Part shown: positions 17,203-26,028 of the stretch, in pieces
Layout: each line of letters opens with the position of its first letter
Position numbering within the stretch: the first letter of the stretch is position 1
DNA from: Aquicella lusitana
Lineage (GTDB): Bacteria > Pseudomonadota > Gammaproteobacteria > DSM-16500
DNA: 64,000 nucleotides
Direction of reading: 5' to 3'
NCBI RefSeq assembly: GCF_902459475.1
Contig: NZ_LR699114.1
Location: 248,001-312,000 of the forward strand
Made by a program: the position numbers and the translations under genes
Notes under the pieces: generated by a model
What the model saw: the letters and a program-made list of their open reading frames with translations, nothing else
Told to the model about the DNA's origin: nothing
Database searches by the model: none

Positions 17203-19517
17203 AAACATTCCTACTGGCGGCCAAAACGCTGTGGCGGGAATTGCGCCGCGGACAGTGGCTGATTATCTTTTTTGCGCTCTGGTTGGCGGTGACCGCGATC
17301 ACCAGTCTGCATTTTTATACTGACCGGTTAAAAAAAGGTTTTTACCAGCAGAGTGCGAAAATATTGGGGGGCGATCTGGTCGTGAGCAGTCCTTCACAGA
17401 TCCCGGAAGTCTGGTTGCAAAAAGCCAGGGAATTAGAATTGCGCACAGCGCAAGTGTGGGTTTATCCTTCCATGGTTAGTGCGGCAGGGCATTTGCAGTT
17501 AGTGAATGTGCAGGCGGTTTCAGAAAGTTATCCTGTACTTGAGCCGGCACCGCTGCAATTGCCGCGTCAAACGGCGTGGGTTGAGCCTCGATTGCTGGGA
17601 TTATTATCGATTCAAGTGAATGATAAAGTGATGCTGGGTGCGATGCGTTTTAACGTGCGTGCCTTGTTGCCCGGTGACATGGAGATGGTGAATACTGGCT
17701 GGGTCATTGCACCGCGAATCATGATCCGGCTGGATGATGTGCCCGCCACGCGTACGGTGCTTGCGGGCAGTCGTGTAGACTACCGTCTGCTTTTGGCAGG
17801 CAAGCAGGAACAGATTCAGGCGTTCAGCCGTTGGATAAAGCCGCAGCTTAAGCCCGGCCAACGCTTGATGGATATCAATAGCCAGCGATTTGTGCTGCAA
17901 AATACAATGCAGCGTGCAGAAAATTACTTGCAGCTGGTATTGTTATTTTGTCTGCTGATAAGTGGCGTGGCCATTGCGCTCAGTACGCGGCAATATCTTG
18001 AAAGACATTATAAACAGGTTGCATTGTGGCGCTGCCTGGGCGCGCACGAGAATCAAATTATTCTGGTATTTGTCTGGCAGCTCACCATGCTTGCGCTGGC
18101 AGCCGGTGTGACGGGTATCGCAGCGGGTTATTTATTGCAGGAAGCGATTGCGGCGCTATTCAAGGATTTTGTCCGATTCCCCTTGCCAGCCGCTGGCAGC
18201 AGCCCCGTGTTGATGGGTTTTGTGACCAGTTTGCTACTGTTATTTTGTTATGCATATCCCATTGTCAGCGTCCTGCCACGCACGTCGCCTCTCTATCTCT
18301 GGCGTCATGAAATCACAGCAAGGCGAAGGCAGCAGCATATCTACATGGTGATAGCGATAGGTTTTTTGCTGCTTTTTGTGTATTGGATGATGGATTTTTC
18401 ATTACTTGCCTTGTTTTTTCTTGATGTTCTTCTGTTAAGCGTGGGTTTTTTATATGTTATTAGTGTGCTGATACTCGGTTTATTACGTCGGGTACGCCGA
18501 TTCACTGAAGGCGTGGTGCGGCGTGGTATCAGCCAAATGGTACAGCACCCGGAAAGTGTGAGTATACAACTGTCTGCATTTACGCTGATTTTAATGTCAC
18601 TCCTCGTATTGGGCATGGTGCGCAACAACATTATCGCCAATTGGCAACAGACGTTGCCGGCAAATACACCGAATTATTTTGCGTTTAATATTGCCCCTGC
18701 TGATATAGAGACAGTGCAGGAGTTTTTTTCAAAACGGCAGATATCAATTGAAGGCATTTATTCCATGGTAAGAGGCCGTCTTATCGAGTTAAATGGCCAG
18801 CCTATCATGACCGCCATACCGGAAAACGTGCGACATCATAATGCGCTGCATCGTGAGCTCAATTTAAGTTCTATGCTGCATTATCCTTCGGATAATAAAG
18901 TCATAGAAGGTAAAACCTGGAGCGCGGCGGACAGGGGAAAAGCCCTGATTTCGGTAGAAAAAAACCTGGCAGATGATCTGCAGCTAAAACTCGGGGATGA
19001 ATTGACATTTCAAATAGGTGACCAGCGGGTCAGTGCGCGAATCAGTAATTTTCGCAGCCTGGATTGGGGATCTTTTCATCCGAATTTTTATGTTATTTTT
19101 ACGCCCGGTATGTTAGAGCCATTCCCGGCGACCTACATTACCAGTTTTCATTTACAGCCAAAGCAGGCGGGGATGCTTAATCAGCTGATACGGGACTTTC
19201 CCAATATGACGATCATTGATGTGGCAAATGCATTGAACCAATTGCAGGATTTGATTTATAAAATCGCTTCCGCTTTTCTGTATCTGTTTGCATTTGCTGT
19301 GGGCGCTGCCATTCTGATTTTCATTACCACGCTGCTTTCCAGCATGGATGAAAGAAGACAGACATATCGCTTACTGCGCATCTTGGGCGCCAGTCAAGCA
19401 TATATCTACGGCAGTTTATTCGTGGAATTCTTTTTGCTAGCCATCCTTTCTGTAGGGCTTGCTTTTACCTTCGCTCAGATTATATCCCGGCTGCTCATGC
19501 GAATATTTTTTTCCTAA
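17196..19517 (+). CDS. ybbP: FtsX-family ABC permease, YbbP type
   Basis: ATG at 17196 gives a 773-residue protein. It has an N-terminal helix (about 20-40), a large periplasmic domain, then FtsX domains with helices near 245-270, 300-330, 355-375, 410-470 and three at the C-terminus (LASFAV.../ALSVGLAF region). This long duplicated arrangement matches YbbP, which with YbbA and TesA is thought to handle hydrophobic or lipid molecules across the periplasm. The stop overlaps a small lipoprotein gene on the other strand. Confidence 0.88.
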   Translation: MLKTFLLAAKTLWRELRRGQWLIIFFALWLAVTAITSLHFYTDRLKKGFYQQSAKILGGDLVVSSPSQIPEVWLQKARELELRTAQVWVYPSMVSAAGHLQLVNVQAVSESYPVLEPAPLQLPRQTAWVEPRLLGLLSIQVNDKVMLGAMRFNVRALLPGDMEMVNTGWVIAPRIMIRLDDVPATRTVLAGSRVDYRLLLAGKQEQIQAFSRWIKPQLKPGQRLMDINSQRFVLQNTMQRAENYLQLVLLFCLLISGVAIALSTRQYLERHYKQVALWRCLGAHENQIILVFVWQLTMLALAAGVTGIAAGYLLQEAIAALFKDFVRFPLPAAGSSPVLMGFVTSLLLLFCYAYPIVSVLPRTSPLYLWRHEITARRRQQHIYMVIAIGFLLLFVYWMMDFSLLALFFLDVLLLSVGFLYVISVLILGLLRRVRRFTEGVVRRGISQMVQHPESVSIQLSAFTLILMSLLVLGMVRNNIIANWQQTLPANTPNYFAFNIAPADIETVQEFFSKRQISIEGIYSMVRGRLIELNGQPIMTAIPENVRHHNALHRELNLSSMLHYPSDNKVIEGKTWSAADRGKALISVEKNLADDLQLKLGDELTFQIGDQRVSARISNFRSLDWGSFHPNFYVIFTPGMLEPFPATYITSFHLQPKQAGMLNQLIRDFPNMTIIDVANALNQLQDLIYKIASAFLYLFAFAVGAAILIFITTLLSSMDERRQTYRLLRILGASQAYIYGSLFVEFFLLAILSVGLAFTFAQIISRLLMRIFFS

Positions 19518-19681
19518 TACGTTTTTGCAGCGGTCATGGCAGCGTCACTGCTCCCGGTAGGCAAATCACTCGTGTGAAAACTTTCCAGGCTGGGTACTTT
19601 ATCTGGATCGGTTGTTTGAGCGCAGGCAGTCAATACACTGATGCAAACACACAATAGTAAATTCCATGTGTAACGATTCAT
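19514..19681 (-). CDS. Small predicted lipoprotein
   Basis: This 55-residue frame starts at ATG 19681 with AAGGAATCC upstream. The signal is MNRYTWNLLLCVCISVLTAC, with lipobox LTAC at Cys20. The mature part is short, acidic and rich in Ser/Thr, with no known domain. It overlaps the 3' end of ybbP by 4 bp on the opposite strand. The clear lipobox and Shine-Dalgarno support it as a real gene. Confidence 0.6.
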   Translation of the reverse strand: MNRYTWNLLLCVCISVLTACAQTTDPDKVPSLESFHTSDLPTGSSDAAMTAAKTY

Positions 19682-19863
19682 AAGGATTCCTTTTTAGGAT
19701 TTATGCAATTGATTATATAATGATATACCTTATGGGCTGTAAGCAACTGGAAATAAAGATCTTTTCTAGATCAAGCGACAGGCAGTATAAAAATTAAGAT
19801 ATACTAATTAGGTCAGTTTTGTTTTTGTTGGATTATTTCATACCAAGCAGAGGAGGCGCTTCC

Positions 19864-20196
19864 ATGATGCTCGCTCAAATCAGTTTTGCCGTTGAGTTAA
19901 TCGCATTCAGTTTTGGTTTTTCATTAATTATCTGGTCAATGCGTACCCAGGGTGCGGGAACGATGCTCGCAAAAATTGTCGGTATTATTGTGGTGGTGCT
20001 TGCCGTGTTGGATATGGTATGTACATCCTATACGAGCGCCAGGTATTCCACCATGATGCACAAGATGCACCAGGAGATGATGATGCGTGACCAGGGAATG
20101 CCGGGCATGAGACCAGGCAACAATAGAATGCCAGCCGATACACGCATGCAGAGACCGGGAAGCATGCCCGCTTCTCAGCAGGATGAAACAAGATAA
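19864..20196 (+). CDS. Membrane protein with Met/His-rich C-terminal tail
   Basis: The start ATG 19864 (of ATGATG) is chosen because AGGAGG lies 7 bp upstream. The 110-residue product has two membrane helices (about 5-25 and 35-55). A cytoplasmic or periplasmic tail follows, opening with MMHKMHQEMMMRDQGMPGM, and it contains roughly a dozen Met in about 45 residues. Met/His-rich tails often bind copper or silver ions in other proteins. I do not recognise the family. An IS4 element sits 75 bp downstream. Confidence 0.6.
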   Translation: MMLAQISFAVELIAFSFGFSLIIWSMRTQGAGTMLAKIVGIIVVVLAVLDMVCTSYTSARYSTMMHKMHQEMMMRDQGMPGMRPGNNRMPADTRMQRPGSMPASQQDETR

Positions 20197-20250
20197 AAAA
20201 TTATAAAATGATTAAACTTAAAGTTCACAATGCTGTCATCCTTCGCTTCG

Positions 20251-20270
20251 CTGTCATCCTGAGCGAAGCG
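20251..20270 (+). repeat. Left part of a palindromic repeat cut by the IS4 element
   Basis: CTGTCATCCTGAG at 20,251-20,263 is the exact reverse complement of CTCAGGATGACAG at 21,575-21,587 on the far side of the IS. The intact repeat would have been a hairpin unit of roughly 90 bp. A second inner hairpin remains on the right side (21,526-21,561). Confidence 0.6.
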
Positions 20271-21517
20271 CACTACTGTCCGGTGAACCTGTATCATAAA
20301 TAAACAGGCCTCCTTGAAATTAAATAAATAGGAGGCTTGTATTGTCTATTGCGATATTCTGCAACATGCAAATTATGTCTGATCCAGACTAAAACGAGAT
20401 GTAATGAACGTTTCTCATTTGAAACATTTTTAAATATCTGTATCAATATAAAAGCAATCAAGGCTGTTGCTATTTGAATTTTAACCGCATTAGAAGATCG
20501 GCCCAGAAATTTTTTAAGTCGAAGATTTTGCTTGATCCATTTAAAAAATAGCTCTATTTCCCATCGGGCTTTATAAAGCTTAGCAATATTTTCTGCTGGT
20601 AAATCTTTCAAGTTAGTTACCAAAATAAGAGGAGTTTTTCCTTCTCTTTTTACACTTATATATCTCAGCGTCTCGCTATATTCCATGCGTTTTCCACCAC
20701 GTGGAACTTTATTTGAAATTCTAAAAAGACAATCTTGTAAGATGGGTTCGCGAGTATTTTTTTGCCGGCTTTCTATAACAATGGCCGCATTCTTCTTTAA
20801 TCGAGTCACAAAATAAGCCTGCCTTTTGTTGATGCTCCACCACCAATTGTAATCGTAGTAACCTTTATCAAACACATAAAGGGTGTTTTTAAGGATTGGC
20901 CATTTTTGTCCCATCGTCGCATCATTACAATTTGGATGACTCAACTTCATCCTTAAGGGCAAATCTAATCCTAAATCATATTCAACATGTAGTTTTAATC
21001 CTTGTATATGCCGAGTCGCATATTGCTTTGACCACTCATCGTACCCTTGGCCTCTTAGCTGTATCGGGCTACTATCTAATATCCTGATTACTTTTTTTAT
21101 TTCTTTATGTTTTTTCCTGGGTAACAAAGACATAAGCTGTTCTAATATCCAAAAGAAACTTTCGGCTGGTCGTTTTCGATTGGCATCACTTAAGGTCGAG
21201 CGTTTTACTTGCGTTTTTATACCAATTTTTTGACTGTTTATCGCAACCTCTAACGTGCGTAAGCTTTTAATTTCATTAATATGTGCATAAATCATCGTTT
21301 TTAAATGTTCAAATGTATTAAATGATTCATAACGATGATCAGATCGAAAGCGTTCTATACATTCCTTCATTAATTTTTTTGTAACGGGTTTTAATAATCG
21401 TTGAAAAACGGTATCTTTCATCAGTTCGTCCTTGGTGCTAAATGTGGTGTTTAGCGCGCTATCATAGCGCTTTACCAAGGACGATCAATTTTTAATCTGG
21501 TTCACCGGACAGTAGTG
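20271..21517 (-). mobile_element. IS4-family insertion sequence
   Basis: The element is 1247 bp with 19-bp perfect terminal inverted repeats CACTACTGTCCGGTGAACC at 20,271-20,289 and 21,499-21,517. The flanks GAGCGAAGCG and GAGCGCAGCG are a 10-bp target duplication with one mismatch, a size usual for IS4. It carries one intact transposase gene on the minus strand and lies inside a palindromic repeat. Confidence 0.85.
20294..21421 (-). CDS. IS4-family transposase (DUF4372 N-terminal domain)
   Basis: ATG at 21421 follows AAGGACGAACTG, giving 375 residues; a longer frame would start with TTG. The N-terminus (about 1-70) is the DUF4372 type found on a subset of IS4 transposases. The DDE triad is visible: D in IRILDSSPIQ, D in YVFDKGYYDYNWW, and E in YKARWEIELFFKWIKQ, which is the Y-R-E-K signature. 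The frame is intact, so the element may still be active. Confidence 0.9.
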   Translation of the reverse strand: MKDTVFQRLLKPVTKKLMKECIERFRSDHRYESFNTFEHLKTMIYAHINEIKSLRTLEVAINSQKIGIKTQVKRSTLSDANRKRPAESFFWILEQLMSLLPRKKHKEIKKVIRILDSSPIQLRGQGYDEWSKQYATRHIQGLKLHVEYDLGLDLPLRMKLSHPNCNDATMGQKWPILKNTLYVFDKGYYDYNWWWSINKRQAYFVTRLKKNAAIVIESRQKNTREPILQDCLFRISNKVPRGGKRMEYSETLRYISVKREGKTPLILVTNLKDLPAENIAKLYKARWEIELFFKWIKQNLRLKKFLGRSSNAVKIQIATALIAFILIQIFKNVSNEKRSLHLVLVWIRHNLHVAEYRNRQYKPPIYLISRRPVYL

Positions 21518-21625
21518 GAGCGCAGCGAAGGATCTCCTTTTGTATATCGGGAGATCCTTCGAGCAAAAAACGCTCTCAGGATGACAGCAGCGTCGAAAAA
21601 CCTGGAATGTTTCGCTACGCGCAAT
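21518..21625 (+). repeat. Right part of the split palindromic repeat, with inner hairpin
   Basis: CGAAGGATCTCC (21,526-21,537) and GGAGATCCTTCG (21,550-21,561) form a perfect 12-bp stem. CTCAGGATGACAG (21,575-21,587) pairs with the piece left of the IS. A GCTACGCGCAATGACAG unit follows, related to the repeat at 3,130. The rest of the gap up to 21,791 shows no gene. Confidence 0.6.
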
Positions 21626-21791
21626 GACAGGTGCAGTTTCACCAGCGGAATATAAGTTTTACTAGCGAGCTTTCAAGTCCATTCATTCGGATTATAAATT
21701 TATTTTTACGCTAATAATTGATTAGCCAATGCCGTATCGAATCTGCATAATACAAAGCAAATATAAGTAGGGCTTTTTAAAGGACAGCGAC

Positions 21792-22394
21792 ATGCGAACG
21801 TTTGTCATTAGAGCACGTAAAGGAACGACCCGTTGGGAGCAAGTTAGAGCTCAAATTGGAACAAAAGGCCATTTTGAAGTGATTGCCCATTCAGTAATGA
21901 ATGCTTTTTTTGTTTCGAATGGTTTTAGGGATCAAGTCGAAATCTATATCATACTCGATAGCGCCGAGGATTTTCCTCGTACTATTAAATTATCCGGTAG
22001 TGAGGGGTTGTCGATTGCCGGCTTTCACGAAGAAGCGGTACTTGAACTGGTGGAAAAAGCGTTAAGAGACAGCCCAGCCTTGCAGAAAAATGAAACGCGA
22101 ACTATAGCTCCGGGGCTTCAGATCAGCGGATTTGGTTTTGAAAAATTAGCGAGTCACCTACTTGAAACGCGGACGGTTTATCTGCTTGACCGTAAAGGAG
22201 AAGACATTAGGTCAATGGCGTTAGCATCAAATCCAGTCTTTATTTTAAGCGATCATCTGGCTATGCCAAAAAAAAGTGTTAAAGGGCTCATACGCCATGG
22301 TCTTAAGACAATAAGCTTGGGTAAGAAAATGTTGTTTGCTTCGCAATGTGTGACGATCCTTAACTATGAACTGGATCGGGCGGGCTGCAGATAA
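21792..22394 (+). CDS. TrmY-like SPOUT methyltransferase (DUF358/COG1901)
   Basis: This 200-residue protein starts with MRTFVIRARKGTTRWEQV and follows the archaeal TrmY layout: SVMNAFFVSNGFRD, then a late knotted region with NPVFILSDHLAMPKKSVKGL (the SAM-binding trefoil knot of SPOUT enzymes). TrmY methylates pseudouridine 54 of archaeal tRNA. Bacterial homologues exist in some gammaproteobacteria, where the target is not established as far as I know. AAAGGACAG precedes the ATG. It sits alone between the IS4 region and a convergent DUF4396 gene. Confidence 0.75.
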   Translation: MRTFVIRARKGTTRWEQVRAQIGTKGHFEVIAHSVMNAFFVSNGFRDQVEIYIILDSAEDFPRTIKLSGSEGLSIAGFHEEAVLELVEKALRDSPALQKNETRTIAPGLQISGFGFEKLASHLLETRTVYLLDRKGEDIRSMALASNPVFILSDHLAMPKKSVKGLIRHGLKTISLGKKMLFASQCVTILNYELDRAGCR

Positions 22395-22414
22395 TGTGAA
22401 TGCTTTAGTAATCA

Positions 22415-23185
22415 TCAGGTATAAGCGAGACCAATAATAACAGCCATTAACAGGGCGATCAGTGTGAGTAATGTAATGAAACCAAGCTGTGTGCGTCCCG
22501 CTTTGTGGATAGGAGGCAATTCATGTTGCATGTGATGCTTGCCAGTGACCATGCCGTGCTTCAAGCCGTGAGAAACCAGCCAATGATTAACAGGATAAGC
22601 CAAAACACCACCAATAATACTTGCAAGCGACATGGATCCCCAAAATGAAAGCGTAGAAGGATCCGCTGCATTGATATCAAGATAACGCCAGATCATCATG
22701 GCGGGGATCATGCCCGTCATGATCATATTCATGGATAACCATTCAGGAAGAAAACTCTTTTTTAGCGCTTTTATATAATCGCCACCCATCATGTCTTTCA
22801 TGAACAAAGCTTGAAAAATAAATAATCCCACTAAAAAACCCGCTATGTATTCTAAGACCATTTCCCACCCGGCTGAAATGGTAAAGAAAGAGATGATGAG
22901 GGCAGCAAGGATAATACCAGTTGCATCACCGGCCAGACAATGCACTTCTGATCCAATGGCTTGTTTCCATTGTGCGGAAACCATTTTGTCATGTGTGCCA
23001 AAAAGATATTCACGACAGGAAAGTAAATAAACGAATAACCCAACCGGGCCTGTATAAAGCACAACCAGAATCCAGGCGATTTTCATCACCCAAGGTGCAG
23101 GGGTTACGATGATAAGATCATAAATAATAAAGATAAGTGAGGCGAGAGTGAGAATAAACCAAAGAATCAGCATGCCGGTTAGCAT
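22415..23185 (-). CDS. DUF4396-family membrane protein
   Basis: ATG at 23185 is preferred because CAGGAG lies 6 bp upstream; a longer frame needs a TTG start. The product is 256 residues with seven or so helices. The stretch EVHCLAGDATGIILAA, the pattern ALFMKDMMGGDYIKALKKSF, and the late GMVTGKHHMQHELPP match the DUF4396 family. The His/Met-containing loop and helices suggest metal handling, but no function is known. Confidence 0.75.
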   Translation of the reverse strand: MLTGMLILWFILTLASLIFIIYDLIIVTPAPWVMKIAWILVVLYTGPVGLFVYLLSCREYLFGTHDKMVSAQWKQAIGSEVHCLAGDATGIILAALIISFFTISAGWEMVLEYIAGFLVGLFIFQALFMKDMMGGDYIKALKKSFLPEWLSMNMIMTGMIPAMMIWRYLDINAADPSTLSFWGSMSLASIIGGVLAYPVNHWLVSHGLKHGMVTGKHHMQHELPPIHKAGRTQLGFITLLTLIALLMAVIIGLAYT

Positions 23186-23258
23186 TGTTTTCTCCTGATT
23201 TTTCAACTCTATTATTTTTATTATACCCCCATTAATGGTTTCTCGAGATCGATTTTTG

Positions 23259-23284
23259 GCTCACCTCATCTGCATGAGGTGAGC
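23259..23284 (-). repeat. Perfect 11-bp hairpin between two genes
   Basis: GCTCACCTCAT pairs with ATGAGGTGAGC around CTGC. It lies 22 bp beyond the stop of the Lpg1974-like gene. The T run (23,285-23,288) is on the plus strand, the wrong side for that minus-strand gene, so it may act as a transcript-end stabiliser rather than a classic terminator. Confidence 0.6.
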
Positions 23285-23306
23285 TTTTGACATGGTCATG
23301 GCTTGC

Positions 23307-24206
23307 TTAGAATGTTACGCGGACGCCGGCAAATCCACCCTGGAAACTGGCGTTGTTCCGGCTGTTGGTGTTATTGTTATCGCGAATCACATTAAAATAT
23401 TCTGTGGCGCTATAGCCAATTTCACCACCCAGTTTCATGGTATTGTAATTAAAATTATAACGCAGTCCTATCTCTGCACCCACCGCAGGCACAACCACAT
23501 TTTCGTCTGGTATGCCGATGGAAGAGCGTGTGCCATTATTATCACTGCGTGAATAACTTGACGTTTTTCCATATAGCAGATCGGTGTTCAAGCCGCCAAA
23601 AACGCCGAAGCCAGGTTGTGAATCAAAAGGATGACATTCTCCATCTATGCCAAATTGAGGACCAAATCCGTCATAAGTTGTTCCTGTTTCATTCGTGAAA
23701 TGGGCACCTCCGGCGCCGGTACCTTGACTGGTTAATTCTTGTTTCAAGTGCGAATAGTTGAGGCCGCCGTAATAGTTAATATCAAAGCTGGGGGAAAGTT
23801 TTACTTTGTGACCAGCGGTGAGGTCAAATGAATCATAATCAAATGTACTTTTACCTTGCGCCCATGTCGCAGGCCCTAATGTAGAGCCACCGATGACCCA
23901 CAAGTCGCTTCCCATGACGCTGCTCGTATCGGAAGTATTAAGATGCCTGTAGCCAATTTCTACGTCACTGTCCTTATCAGGTACGTGATAACCCAGGCCT
24001 ACCTTATAGCCTGTCGTAAAATCAGGGCTGACATTGAATTGTTTATTGGAGCCAGTTTCGGCATAGGTTGTGCCATTGTTGGAAAATTGCTGATATTCAC
24101 CTCTGACATCGACACTCCACCCGCTCAAGCCGTTATCGGCGTGTGAAACTGATATGAACCCAAGTGTAGCGAGTACGAGGGTTAATTTCGCAGAATGACG
24201 TTTCAT
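23307..24206 (-). CDS. Lpg1974-family pore-forming outer-membrane protein
   Basis: This 299-residue protein has a signal peptide (1-23, ending SHADNG). The mature part is a barrel-like series of strands, including SGWSVDVRGEYQQF, TGYKVGLGYHVPDKDSDVEIGYRHL and FDLTAGHKVKLS, and it ends in GVRVTF. The phrase about H-x-D-S-D-V-x-I-x-Y and the layout match the Legionella Lpg1974 (Legionella_OMP) family, which is expanded in this order. It is a predicted outer-membrane pore. Confidence 0.85.
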   Translation of the reverse strand: MKRHSAKLTLVLATLGFISVSHADNGLSGWSVDVRGEYQQFSNNGTTYAETGSNKQFNVSPDFTTGYKVGLGYHVPDKDSDVEIGYRHLNTSDTSSVMGSDLWVIGGSTLGPATWAQGKSTFDYDSFDLTAGHKVKLSPSFDINYYGGLNYSHLKQELTSQGTGAGGAHFTNETGTTYDGFGPQFGIDGECHPFDSQPGFGVFGGLNTDLLYGKTSSYSRSDNNGTRSSIGIPDENVVVPAVGAEIGLRYNFNYNTMKLGGEIGYSATEYFNVIRDNNNTNSRNNASFQGGFAGVRVTF

Positions 24207-24315
24207 GAGATCCCTTCTCCGGTTTAATATTTCAGTCCATGATAGAAAGTAACAATCTAAAATATAATGGACGTGCCGGCAAGAAAAAAAGATAAGCGCG
24301 ATGGGATATGAAGGA

Positions 24316-24807
24316 TCAGGGGCTGGTGGTCTCCTTGTTTTTTACATAAAGCGTTTTTAATACCGTCGCCACATTTTCACCCTGGTCATTAAGGATATCG
24401 ACGGCTTTATCGAAAATATACCGACTATGCTGGTCGGCTTTGCTGCGAATGTGCTGAATCTCGTCTTCAGTAAAGGTAAAGGACGCATATAATGTTCCTC
24501 TGCCTGGTTTTTTAAATTCAATCGCCGCAGCTTTGTCCCAAACGATATATTTGCCACCCAGGTTTTTCATCAGCATGATCATAAAAAAAGGATCAGTCAT
24601 CGCAAACATGGAGCCACCAAAATGTACGCCTACATTATTTTTGTTATAACGGCGCAATTTTAAAACGACTTTTACTTCCCGAAAATCCGGCGAAATGGAG
24701 GCGACTTTGATGCCGCTTCCTAAAAAAGGCGGCCACAGATTCATCCCGATACGAAATACACTAGGAGGAAGCAAGTCTAACCAATTGATTAAAGGCGGTT
24801 TGGCCAT
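24316..24807 (-). CDS. DUF4442 hotdog-fold thioesterase-like protein
   Basis: This 163-residue protein has the DUF4442 pattern: N-terminal INLWPP region, then KVVLKLRRYNKNNVGVHFGGSMFAMTDPFFMIML, where the GSMFAMTDP stretch is the hotdog active-site helix. The family is related to YiiD C-terminal and PaaI-like thioesterases acting on acyl-CoA. It is transcribed alone on the minus strand; GAGAAATCACA is upstream of the ATG. The substrate is unknown. Confidence 0.75.
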   Translation of the reverse strand: MAKPPLINWLDLLPPSVFRIGMNLWPPFLGSGIKVASISPDFREVKVVLKLRRYNKNNVGVHFGGSMFAMTDPFFMIMLMKNLGGKYIVWDKAAAIEFKKPGRGTLYASFTFTEDEIQHIRSKADQHSRYIFDKAVDILNDQGENVATVLKTLYVKNKETTSP

Positions 24808-25042
24808 TGTGATTTCTCTTTTTTATCAATATGCGCCCAAGTAGGGTTATTGCTGTAAATAATCAGATTCGCAGTTTAGCCAAATATACAGAGGAGAATC
24901 AACTATGAAAACGGGAGAAAGGAGCTGCCCCTGAAAGTGTTCTTCTGCCAAAGACTTGGCTTAATATAAATTTAATATTTTCAAAGGGAAATAAGGTAAA
25001 ATTGCTGGCTTATAACTATTTCAATAACGGCGAGAGAGTGGT

Positions 25043-25831
25043 ATGAGTATCGGACGAAATAACAACAATTCCCTGGATAGGCTTGTCTCGGAAAACTCGG
25101 TAGGCGACGCTCCAAAAAACAACAACGATGTCCGCTTAGATATGTCTATCGGGATTTCTTTGTTCATAGAAAAAAAGTTTATCGAGAAAGAGCGAGAAGT
25201 TAATTTAAGAGAATTTGTAGACAATCGCTTGGATTTATTTTTCGCAGAATTAGGGGCTTATTTTAATACAAATAAAAAATTACCCCTGAATGGTTTGAGC
25301 ACAGCTGTGCATCTTAATAATTTTTTATTAAGCCATCTTCTCAAGGAACTGGTTGATAACGCAGTTGATGCAGTCTTATTCGTTGACAATCCCAGTGTGA
25401 ACATTCTCGCAAGAGTTGATAATGATATTTTAAAAATTTCTATTACAGATAACGGCAAAGGCATTGATGAAAGCCTTTTGAAGCAGGCTGAAGATGGTCA
25501 GCTTGAATCATCCAAAAAAGGAGACGTTTTTTTAGGTGGTGCCGGTGCGGGATTAAAACAAGTAATCAGTTCATTAGCCACCCAGTCAGGTGCGCTTCAT
25601 ATTGCAAATAACAATAGCAAAACGGGTAATCAGAAATGTGGTGCCACTGTAGACTTGTTCCTTCCTGTGTCAGCTATCCTGACTCATGAACAATATGAAG
25701 CCCAGGTGAAATTAAGAGCGCAAAACAAATTAAAATTTTTTAGATTTGCACATCTCGGAAAATATGCGCCGCCAGAAGAGGCGCAGGATCAGATATTTAA
25801 CAAATGCTCAATGACAGGTGGAAATGATTAA
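25043..25831 (+). CDS. Histidine-kinase-type ATPase (HATPase_c) protein without a kinase core
   Basis: This 262-residue soluble protein has an Asn-rich N-terminus and an HATPase_c domain at about 95-215. The N box is LLKELVDNAVDAV (about 99-111), G1 is TDNGKGID (135-142) and G2 is LGGAGAGLKQVI (164-175). No DHp helix with a phosphorylatable histidine and no receiver domain are seen. It could be an anti-sigma-like kinase, a GHKL ATPase, or a translocated effector. A GAGAGAGTGG sequence precedes the ATG. It is the last gene before the first IS21 copy. Confidence 0.6.
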   Translation: MSIGRNNNNSLDRLVSENSVGDAPKNNNDVRLDMSIGISLFIEKKFIEKEREVNLREFVDNRLDLFFAELGAYFNTNKKLPLNGLSTAVHLNNFLLSHLLKELVDNAVDAVLFVDNPSVNILARVDNDILKISITDNGKGIDESLLKQAEDGQLESSKKGDVFLGGAGAGLKQVISSLATQSGALHIANNNSKTGNQKCGATVDLFLPVSAILTHEQYEAQVKLRAQNKLKFFRFAHLGKYAPPEEAQDQIFNKCSMTGGND

Positions 25832-25876
25832 TATCATCATGATATTTAAGGATTTTCTGCAAGATAAATTTTAATT

Positions 25877-25930
25877 TCATTTGAAGAACAGAGGGACATT
25901 TTTACATAAATGATCAAGGACGGTCTGCTG
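25877..25930 (-). pseudogene. Detached 3' end of the LysR-type gene, including one target duplication copy
   Basis: On the minus strand this reads CAG CAG, then codons for TVLDHLCKNVPLFFK and a TGA at 25,877-25,879. Joining it to the LysR frame at 28,533, with one copy of the 6-bp CTGCTG duplication removed, restores a continuous end for that protein. The fragment is separated from its gene by the IS21 element. Confidence 0.8.
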
Positions 25931-26028
25931 TGTGTATTCCGATCGAAAGGACCATTAATTCCAGTCCGTAAGGGGACAATGATTCCGGTTTATTGGGACA
26001 ACTTTACCAGTCACGACGGCATTATCTG

